A DNA stretch of 64,000 nt from Gammaproteobacteria bacterium (lineage in GTDB: Bacteria; Pseudomonadota; Gammaproteobacteria; HK1). The stretch lies in assembly GCA_021773645.1 (NCBI GenBank), contig JAJFJU010000003.1:55495-119494 (forward strand), in the 5' to 3' direction. Under the pieces are notes generated by a model. It did no database searches, was not told where the DNA came from, and saw only the letters and a list, made by a program, of their open reading frames with translations. Position numbers and translations under genes: made by a program. Within the stretch, counting starts at the first letter, position 1; each line of letters begins with the position of its first letter. Shown in pieces: positions 57,894 through 64,000 of this stretch.

Positions 57894-59114
57894 TTAACCG
57901 GCAGGCAATTTGTCCGCCATGCGGCGTAGCGTCAGCGGGCCGAGAATGACGACCAAACCAAGTGTGAGGAAGGCCATTCCCCAAGATGTGGTGCTGGTGC
58001 CGCCACCGGTGGCATCCAGCACCCATCCTACGGCTAGTGGTGCTAATGCGGCACTGGCAAAGCCGAATAGTGATTGAGTGGCCATGGCGGTGCCTTGCAA
58101 TGAGGGAGGGGCACTGAGGATGACCCCGGTATGGAGGGCGGCGGATTCTCCCTGGGCGAGAAACAGATAGCACACGGCTAGCATCGCCACCCAGTGATAG
58201 GGCAATTCGGCACTGAAGCCGAAGCCTATAGCCATCAGTGTCGAGGCGAGCATGATAAGGCTGATGATCCGTCTGCGTCCGAAGCGTAACGCCAATTCCG
58301 CACCCCCGACGCTGGCCCACATGGCGACCAGCCCGCCCACTGCTGCCACCGTGGCCGGCGGCCAAAAGTTTGTGCCCTCTGGTTGCAGGGTGATGCTGAA
58401 GGCGAGAAAGGCCACCAGCCAGGAACGCAGGCCAAATAATTCCCACATATGGGCGGTGTAGGCGAGTGTGTAGGCCAGGGTGGTGGGGTTACGCAACACC
58501 GGCCGAAAATCGAGCAAGTGGGTGGTCGTGGTCTTCCGTCTTATGTTTGGTAGCGGGCGGAGTACGCACATGGCTAGCAATAACGCCAGGAAGGAGCCGG
58601 CGGCGGCGATAATGAAGGCGCTCTGCCAGCCGTAGCGCTGGCCCATCCAGCCGCTGATGAAGAAGGAAAGACTCATGCCTAGGCTAAAGGTGGCGGTATA
58701 AAATGAGATGGCGCGTGCCTTGGCGCGTGCCTTGGCGGTGCCGTCCAGGCGATCGACGAGTGCCTTGAGGCCGGGAATGAAGGTTCCGGCCAAGGCGAGC
58801 CCACCAAGGGCGCGAAAGGCCAGTGCGCTCCAGAAGCCGTTGGCATAAAGTGCAAATCCGAGTGCCGCCAAGGCGCTCAGGGCCGCCGAGATGAGATAGA
58901 TACGGCGCCCATCCACCCGGTCGGTCAGGCTGGCAAGCACCGGTACCGCGAGGCTGTAACCCCCGAAGAAGATGCCGTTGATCCAACCCGCGTCGGTATT
59001 GCTGAGTCGCCATTCGCCGATGAATTGCGGCAACAGCGCTGGGAAGGTGAAGACACTCACCATGCCGATCACTTCGGCCAGGCACATTAGTGCAATCAGG
59101 GTGTAGGGAGACAT
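57894..59114 (-). CDS. Major facilitator superfamily transporter
   Basis: This 406-residue inner-membrane carrier has about twelve helices. The MFS loop between helices 2 and 3 reads LASLTDRVDGRRIYLISA, followed by AFRALGGLALAGTFIPGLKALVDRL. A second-half copy appears as RFGRRRIISLIMLAS. The substrate is unknown. Thirty bases downstream lies the DUF4177/TM2/pseudouridine synthase run on the same strand. Confidence 0.9.
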   Translation of the reverse strand: MSPYTLIALMCLAEVIGMVSVFTFPALLPQFIGEWRLSNTDAGWINGIFFGGYSLAVPVLASLTDRVDGRRIYLISAALSALAALGFALYANGFWSALAFRALGGLALAGTFIPGLKALVDRLDGTAKARAKARAISFYTATFSLGMSLSFFISGWMGQRYGWQSAFIIAAAGSFLALLLAMCVLRPLPNIRRKTTTTHLLDFRPVLRNPTTLAYTLAYTAHMWELFGLRSWLVAFLAFSITLQPEGTNFWPPATVAAVGGLVAMWASVGGAELALRFGRRRIISLIMLASTLMAIGFGFSAELPYHWVAMLAVCYLFLAQGESAALHTGVILSAPPSLQGTAMATQSLFGFASAALAPLAVGWVLDATGGGTSTTSWGMAFLTLGLVVILGPLTLRRMADKLPAG

Positions 59115-59368
59115 GTCAGAAGAATAGCGTTTTTAGGAGTTAGGATTGTTCTGCCTTCGCTGGTATGACGAACTGGAGTTTGTACAAGGCAACTTCTTGA
59201 TGCTCATATCTGCTGTATTTCCACACAACATGTTTTCTCCTCATGTCCAGCGAAAAATGCAGATCGATCTCACCGGTAGGCTCTATAAAGATGTACAATG
59301 GCCGGTTCAGTTGCTATGTGTGGCGCGCTCTAATTGGGGCACGATACACTTTTTTGAGGAAAGCTAAG

Positions 59369-61186
59369 TTGCGGGAAACATTGCGGAATATCGCCATCAT
59401 CGCTCACGTGGATCATGGCAAAACTACCTTAGTGGATTGTCTGTTGCAGCAGTCGGGGATACTCGGCGAGCGAGCACGACCGGTAGAGCGGGTGATGGAT
59501 TCGGATGATCTGGAGCGCGAGCGCGGCATCACCATCTTCTCCAAGAACACCGCCATCACCTGGGGTGAGTATCGGATCAACATCGTCGATACCCCCGGAC
59601 ACGCGGACTTCGGTGGTGAGGTGGAGCGCGTGTTGTCCATGGTGGATGCGGTGCTGCTGGTGGTGGATGCGGTGGATGGGCCCATGCCTCAGACCCGTTT
59701 TGTCACCTCCAAGGCCTTTGCCCAAGGGCTGGTGCCCATCGTGGTAATCAACAAGGTGGATCGTGAAGGTTCGCGCCCGGATTGGGTGCATGACCAGGTT
59801 TTTGACCTCTTCGATCGCCTCGGTGCTACAGAGGATCAGTTAGATTTTCCGGTGATCTACGCCTCTGCGACTGGTGGTTATGCCAGTGCTGATAGCGAGG
59901 TGAAGGGTGAAAATATGCAGCCCTTGTTCGAGGCCATCGTGAAATACGCGCCGGTGCCAGATGTGGACCCAGAGGGCCCGCTGCAACTGCAAATCAGTAC
60001 TCTCGATTATTCCAGTTATGTGGGAGCCATCGGTATTGGCCGCATTCGACGTGGCAAGCTCGCACGCAATGCCTCGGTGATGTTAGTGGATGCCGAGGGC
60101 AGCGAACGCCGCGGTCGGGTGCTGCAGGTGATGCGCTCGGAAGGTTTGGAGCGAGTTGAGGTGGATGAGGCCGAGGCCGGGGATATCGTGGCCCTGTCCG
60201 GTATTGAAGGTCTGCGCATTTCCGACACGCTGTGTCACCCGGATAAGGTTGAGGCGCTGCCACCATTGGTGGTGGATGAGCCCACGGTGCAGATGGGTTT
60301 CCAGGTGAATAATTCGCCCTTTGCCGGGTTGGATGGAAAATTCGTCACCAGTCGCCAGATTCGTGACCGCCTGCAGCGTGAGCTGATTCACAATGTGGCC
60401 TTACGGGTAGACGATACCGAAGACCCGGATCGTTTTCTGGTTTCTGGTCGTGGCGAGTTACATCTTTCTATCCTCATTGAGAATATGCGCCGTGAGGGCT
60501 ATGAGCTGGCAGTTTCCCGCCCCCAGGTGGTGACCCGGGAAATCGACGGCAAACGTTGTGAGCCCTATGAACAGCTCACAGTGGATGTCGATGCCACCAG
60601 TCAGGGTGCTGTCATGGAGCTTTTGGGCGCGCGTGGCGGAGAGCTCCGTGGTATGGAGCCCGATGGTCGTGGTCGGGTGCGTCTGGATTACCGTATTCCT
60701 GCTCGCGGTTTGCTTGGGTTGCGCAGCGAGTTTCTCAGCGCCAGCTCCGGTAGTGGTCTGATGTATCACATCTTTGCCGATTACGCGCCGATAGCTAGTG
60801 GCGACCTGGGTGGACGGCGTAATGGTGTGCTGATCTCCAATGGCAAGGGCAAGGCGGTGGGTTTTGCACTGTTCAATCTTCAGGCACGTGGAAAAATGAT
60901 GGTGAGCCCGGGTATCGAGATCTATGAGGGTATGCTGGTGGGCATCCATTCGCGTGGCAATGATCTGGTAGTGAACGCGCTAAAGGGCAAGCAGCTAACC
61001 AATGTTCGTGCCTCTGGTACCGATGAAGCCATCACACTCACACCGGCAGTGCGTATGAGTTTGGAGCAGGCGATGGAATTCATTGCCGATGATGAGTTGG
61101 TGGAAGTTACCCCGCAGCACATCCGTTTGCGTAAAAAGTATTTGTCGGAAATCGATCGTAAGCGGCAGGCACGCGCCGCGAGTTAA
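59369..61186 (+). CDS. typA: Ribosome-associated GTPase TypA/BipA
   Basis: This 605-residue translational GTPase helps 50S assembly and stress responses. G1 is [58 protein letters not shown] and VINKVDREG follow. The C-terminal domain includes [18 protein letters not shown] and [19 protein letters not shown]. The TTG at 59369 is chosen since AGGA lies 8 bases upstream and the length fits (E. coli 607). The frame is open 42 codons further upstream but not family-like. The 254-base upstream gap must hold the promoter. Confidence 0.95.
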   Translation: MRETLRNIAIIAHVDHGKTTLVDCLLQQSGILGERARPVERVMDSDDLERERGITIFSKNTAITWGEYRINIVDTPGHADFGGEVERVLSMVDAVLLVVDAVDGPMPQTRFVTSKAFAQGLVPIVVINKVDREGSRPDWVHDQVFDLFDRLGATEDQLDFPVIYASATGGYASADSEVKGENMQPLFEAIVKYAPVPDVDPEGPLQLQISTLDYSSYVGAIGIGRIRRGKLARNASVMLVDAEGSERRGRVLQVMRSEGLERVEVDEAEAGDIVALSGIEGLRISDTLCHPDKVEALPPLVVDEPTVQMGFQVNNSPFAGLDGKFVTSRQIRDRLQRELIHNVALRVDDTEDPDRFLVSGRGELHLSILIENMRREGYELAVSRPQVVTREIDGKRCEPYEQLTVDVDATSQGAVMELLGARGGELRGMEPDGRGRVRLDYRIPARGLLGLRSEFLSASSGSGLMYHIFADYAPIASGDLGGRRNGVLISNGKGKAVGFALFNLQARGKMMVSPGIEIYEGMLVGIHSRGNDLVVNALKGKQLTNVRASGTDEAITLTPAVRMSLEQAMEFIADDELVEVTPQHIRLRKKYLSEIDRKRQARAAS

Positions 61187-61193
61187 GCGGGGC

Positions 61194-61646
61194 ATGATCG
61201 GCTTATTGCAGCGCGTTAGTCGAGCGCGGGTGACGGTAGATAACGAGACCGTCGGCGCCATCGATGCCGGATTGCTAGTGTTGCTGGGAGTTGAAAAGGG
61301 CGATGGCGAGGCTGAGGCTACGCGTTTGCTGGAACGCCTACTGGGCTACCGCATATTCGCTGACGCTGACGGCAAGATGAATCTCAGCTTGCGGGATACG
61401 AATGGTGGATTGTTGTTGGTGCCGCAGTTCACCTTGCCAGCGGACACTCGTAAGGGGATGCGCCCGAGCTTTACCCCGGCAGCGCCACCGCAAGAAGGGC
61501 GGCGGTTGTTCGACTTTGTGCTGGATGCAGCGCGGGAATGCCATCCACAGGTAGCGGCGGGTTGTTTTGGCGCCGATATGCAGGTGGAACTAATTAATGA
61601 TGGCCCGGTCACTTTCTGGCTACAGACGGCGGTCGTTGCGGGCTGA
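61194..61646 (+). CDS. dtd: D-aminoacyl-tRNA deacylase
   Basis: This 150-residue enzyme frees tRNA from D-amino acids. [34 protein letters not shown], the hydrophobic [21 protein letters not shown] and the C-terminal [10 protein letters not shown] (the Gly-cisPro motif) define DTD. The usual SQFTL motif reads PQFTL. The ATG at 61194 is 7 bases after the typA stop. The frame opens earlier inside typA. Confidence 0.94.
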   Translation: MIGLLQRVSRARVTVDNETVGAIDAGLLVLLGVEKGDGEAEATRLLERLLGYRIFADADGKMNLSLRDTNGGLLLVPQFTLPADTRKGMRPSFTPAAPPQEGRRLFDFVLDAARECHPQVAAGCFGADMQVELINDGPVTFWLQTAVVAG

Positions 61647-61680
61647 ATAGAACAGGGCGGATAGCAGGCCCTGAAGTTAT

Positions 61681-61840
61681 GGAAGCTCTGATTTATTCTG
61701 AGCGAAGTAGATTGTTGTGCAAAATGTTCAGCTTTGAGGCGTTGTTCGCACGTAATAGTTGTTCTATTACGAAGAGCAGCAATGATAAAGATGGGCATTT
61801 TGGCCGCAAGATGCGAGTTCACGAATAGATCAGAGCTTCC
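61681..61840 (-). mobile_element. MITE-like element, copy 3 (inverted, upstream of cysD)
   Basis: This 160-base element matches copies 1 and 2 on the opposite strand. Its ends are GGAAGCTCTGATTTATTC and the complement of GGAAGCTCTGATCTATTC. Interior matches include ATGCCCATCTTTATC and AATAGAACAACTATTACGTG when read on the minus strand. No transposase is present. A TATAAT sits 7 bases beyond its right end. Confidence 0.87.
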
Positions 61841-61846
61841 TTGCGT

Positions 61847-61852
61847 TATAAT
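61847..61852 (+). promoter_or_regulatory. Possible -10 box for cysD at the MITE boundary
   Basis: A perfect TATAAT lies 40 bases before the likely cysD start. No good -35 box is found at 16-18 bases; that region would lie in the MITE terminal repeat. Weak prediction. Confidence 0.25.
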
Positions 61853-61891
61853 CAACCGTTTATCTTCGGTTTTAGCAGTAGGACTATAGTT

Positions 61892-62797
61892 TTGAAAGCA
61901 CACAATCTCACACACCTGAAACAGCTCGAAGCAGAGAGCATCCACATCATGCGCGAGGTGGTTGCCGAGTGCGAGAAGCCGGTAATGATGTACTCCGTGG
62001 GCAAGGACTCGGCGGTGATGGCTCATCTCGCCCAAAAGGCCTTTGCCCCCGGCAAGCTGCCCTTTCCGCTGCTGCATGTGGATACTACTTTTAAATTCGG
62101 TGAGATGATTGAGTTTCGTGACTGGTTTGCGAAACATATTGGTGCCGAGCTCATCGTCCACACCAACAAGAAGGCGCTGGAGCAAATTGGCCCCTACGAC
62201 GAATGGAGCTGCTCTTTGTGTGCAGATCTGCTTAAGACTCAGGCGCTGGTGGAAATTCTCCAGGAGCACGGCTTTGATGCGGCCTTTGGCGGCGCGCGTC
62301 GTGATGAAGAGAAGTCCCGCGCCAAGGAACGCATCTTTTCCTTCCGTGATCGCTTCATGCAGTGGGATCCGAAAAACCAGCGCCCGGAGCTGTGGAACGT
62401 GTACAACACCCGTCACGCCGAGGGCGAATCCTTCCGGGTCTTTCCCATCAGCAATTGGACTGAGTTGGATATCTGGAATTATATCCATGAGGAAAAGGTG
62501 CCGTTGCCGTCCCTCTACTTTGCCAAGAAGCGTCCGGTTATTCGCCGCGATGGCATGCTGATATTTGCCGGTGAACTGAACAAACCGCGCGAGGGCGAGA
62601 AGGTAGAGATGGTGACTTGCCGCTTCCGTACTCTGGGCTGTCAGCGCTGCACCGGCGCGGTGGAATCTGAGGCCGACGATATCCTCAAGATCGTGGAAGA
62701 GACGATGGTGGCGCGTAACAGTGAGCGCGAGCATCGAGCGGTGGATAAGGACCGCGAGGGGTCCATGGAAGAGAAGAAGAGAGAAGGTTATTTTTAG
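61892..62797 (+). CDS. cysD: Sulfate adenylyltransferase subunit 2
   Basis: This 301-residue enzyme subunit, with CysN, makes adenosine 5'-phosphosulfate from sulfate and [21 protein letters not shown], the PP-motif [56 protein letters not shown] and [16 protein letters not shown] are diagnostic. The TTG at 61892 (MKAHNLTHL) fits the family and has AGGA upstream. The frame is open from a TTG at 61841 that abuts the MITE. cysN follows after an unusual 156-base gap. Confidence 0.94.
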   Translation: MKAHNLTHLKQLEAESIHIMREVVAECEKPVMMYSVGKDSAVMAHLAQKAFAPGKLPFPLLHVDTTFKFGEMIEFRDWFAKHIGAELIVHTNKKALEQIGPYDEWSCSLCADLLKTQALVEILQEHGFDAAFGGARRDEEKSRAKERIFSFRDRFMQWDPKNQRPELWNVYNTRHAEGESFRVFPISNWTELDIWNYIHEEKVPLPSLYFAKKRPVIRRDGMLIFAGELNKPREGEKVEMVTCRFRTLGCQRCTGAVESEADDILKIVEETMVARNSEREHRAVDKDREGSMEEKKREGYF

Positions 62798-62841
62798 TGA
62801 AAAGCCCTCATGCGACACATCCTTGGCAAGCGCCGCTCCTT

Positions 62842-62879
62842 GGCATCCATGCCATCGCGGCATAAGTACATCCTTGTAC
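62842..62879. repeat. Short palindrome cluster in the cysD-cysN gap
   Basis: GGCATCCATGCC (62842-62853) and GTACATCCTTGTAC (62866-62879) are two small hairpins. The sequence TTGGCATCC followed by TACATCC-TGTA also occurs at 23792-23829. This suggests a shared dispersed repeat in the two gaps. Confidence 0.5.
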
Positions 62880-62953
62880 AAAATTTTTGCCTTGTCTCGC
62901 ACTCACCTGACGATTTTTTAAAACTGAATTATTTCTAATAGTTACTAAATACC

Positions 62954-64000
62954 ATGACCCATACCACCCCCGAAAGTATCACCAGCCTACATGACCAGGA
63001 TGAGCACAAGGATCTGCTGCGCTTAGTGACCGCTGGTAGCGTAGATGATGGCAAGAGCACCCTCATCGGTCGTCTGCTGTTTGAATCCAAAGGCATCTAC
63101 GAGGATCAACTGGAGGCCGTGCGTAGCGCCTCGGGTCAGAAGGGCTCCACTCAGGGGGGGCTGGATCTCGCGCTGGTGACCGATGGCCTCAAGGCCGAGC
63201 GTGAGCAGGGCATCACCATTGATGTGGCCTATCGCTACTTCTCCACCCCCCGGCGTAAATTCATCATCGCTGATTCACCGGGACACGAGCAGTACACCCG
63301 CAATATGGTGACCGGCGCCTCTACCGCCAACCTGGCTATCATCCTCATCGATGCCAGTCAGGGCGTGTTGACCCAATCCAGACGCCATGCCTTCCTGGCC
63401 TCGTTGCTGGGTATTCCCCATGCGGTAATCACTATCAACAAGATGGATCTGGTGGACTACTCGGAGAAGGTTTACGACGAGATCGTGGCGGACTTCCGGG
63501 AATTTTCCGCCAAGCTGGATATCCAGGATCTCACCTTCATACCCATTTCGGCACTTACTGGCGATAACGTGGTGGAGCGGGGCGAGAATATGTCTTGGTA
63601 CGAGGGCACTACGCTGCTCAACCATTTGGAGACGGTGCATATCGCCTCGGATCGCAATCTCATCGATTTGCGCTTGCCGGTTCAGTACGTCTCACGTCCC
63701 CATTCGGATTTCCGTGGTTATATGGGCACCCTGGCATCGGGCATCATCCGGAGCGGTGATGAGGTGATGACCCTGCCTTCGGGCAAGCGGTCCACCGTGA
63801 CCCAGGTGATTGGCTCTAACGGGCCCTGTGAAGAGGGTTTTCCGCCCCAGCCAGTGACTGTGACTCTGGCTGACGAGATTGATATCAGCCGTGGCGACAT
63901 GCTGGTGCATGTGCACAACACGCCGCAAGTGGATCGTACCTTTGAGGCGATGGTGGTGTGGATGGCGGAGGAGCCCATGGACACCCGTCGCCAGTACACC
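62954..64000 (+). CDS. cysN: Sulfate adenylyltransferase subunit 1 (3' end cut off by window)
   Basis: The first 349 codons of the GTPase subunit of ATP sulfurylase are present. G1 is [54 protein letters not shown] and [17 protein letters not shown] follow, then domain II. GTP hydrolysis drives APS formation by CysD. The ATG at 62954 matches the family start. The frame is still open at base 64000, so it is unknown whether the gene ends as CysN or is fused to APS kinase (CysNC). Confidence 0.95.
   Translation, partial: MTHTTPESITSLHDQDEHKDLLRLVTAGSVDDGKSTLIGRLLFESKGIYEDQLEAVRSASGQKGSTQGGLDLALVTDGLKAEREQGITIDVAYRYFSTPRRKFIIADSPGHEQYTRNMVTGASTANLAIILIDASQGVLTQSRRHAFLASLLGIPHAVITINKMDLVDYSEKVYDEIVADFREFSAKLDIQDLTFIPISALTGDNVVERGENMSWYEGTTLLNHLETVHIASDRNLIDLRLPVQYVSRPHSDFRGYMGTLASGIIRSGDEVMTLPSGKRSTVTQVIGSNGPCEEGFPPQPVTVTLADEIDISRGDMLVHVHNTPQVDRTFEAMVVWMAEEPMDTRRQYT

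Noticed and set aside
59243..59368. Longer typA start at 59243
   Set aside because: The added 42 residues are not family-like; TTG 59369 has a good AGGA and the expected length.
61346..62902. A 518-codon open frame on the minus strand across dtd, the MITE and cysD
   Set aside because: It is antisense to two clear genes and has no domain signature. Its length reflects the codon bias of the opposite strand.

Overview
This 64 kb window is a dense stretch of bacterial chromosome. It holds about 70 protein-coding genes, no rRNA, tRNA, prophage or CRISPR array that I could find, and no gene-free stretch longer than 300 bases. The gene families and their order point to a free-living gammaproteobacterium: gshB-tonB-yqgE-ruvX-pyrR-pyrB-pyrC' as in Pseudomonas, rpoZ-spoT-ridA-recG, ftsY-ftsE-ftsX-rpoH, hemC-hemD-hemX-hemY, and ubiC-ubiA. 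A pyrophosphate-type phosphofructokinase, a PyrK-like subunit, an Allochromatium-type ferredoxin, a PTS reduced to HPr and Enzyme I, and CysDN fit a sulfur-oxidiser-type lineage (Chromatiales or relatives). That last placement is inference only. GTG and TTG starts and 1-14 base gene overlaps are frequent.

Layout. 1-3.3 kb (+): end of a lactate-utilisation operon (lutB, lutC), a LysE-type exporter and three small AT-richer genes. 3.4-10.9 kb (-): one continuous transcription unit hemC-hemD-hemX-hemY-ptsH-ptsI-mgtE. 11-17.9 kb (+): gshB, tonB, yqgE, ruvX, pyrR, pyrB, a catalytically dead dihydroorotase (pyrC') and a PyrK-like flavin/iron-sulfur subunit. 17.9-21.1 kb (-): FecR protein, peroxiredoxin, Trm112-like protein and fhs. 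21.3-23.2 kb (+): PilZ protein and a transmembrane Ser/Thr kinase. 23.2-26.5 kb (-): DUF4124 protein, hemW, rdgB, rph. 26.7-35.6 kb (+): yicC, gmk, rpoZ, spoT, ridA, recG, ubiC, ubiA and an M14 peptidase. 35.6-38 kb (-): an L,D-transpeptidase and a TPR protein that share the same C-terminal domain, plus a small membrane protein. 38.2-40.2 kb (+): DUF3179 protein and mutM. 40.2-44.2 kb (-): ferredoxin, coaD, rsmD and a pair of M16 proteins, one active and one inactive. 44.3-47.8 kb (+): ftsY, ftsE, ftsX and rpoH, the last behind a CIRCE operator. 47.9-49.2 kb (-): pfp. 49.4-52 kb (+): bepA, ycgN and a pentapeptide-repeat protein. 52.1-53.7 kb (-): prfC. 53.9-56.3 kb (+): DMT transporter, hexose-phosphate mutarotase and GDT1-type exporter. 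56.3-59.1 kb (-): pseudouridine synthase, TM2 protein, DUF4177 protein and MFS transporter. 59.4-64 kb (+): typA, dtd, cysD and cysN (cut by the window end).

The most unusual feature is a family of about 160-bp terminal-inverted-repeat elements (MITE-like) present three times: upstream of tonB, upstream of ycgN, and inverted upstream of cysD. In the first two, the element ends directly at the start codon and its terminal repeat supplies the likely Shine-Dalgarno sequence. A different 211-bp terminal-inverted-repeat element ends at the hemW stop codon. Other dispersed repeats sit in several intergenic gaps. The second notable feature is a 16-bp-armed CIRCE site over the predicted rpoH promoter, which suggests that HrcA represses the sigma-32 gene.
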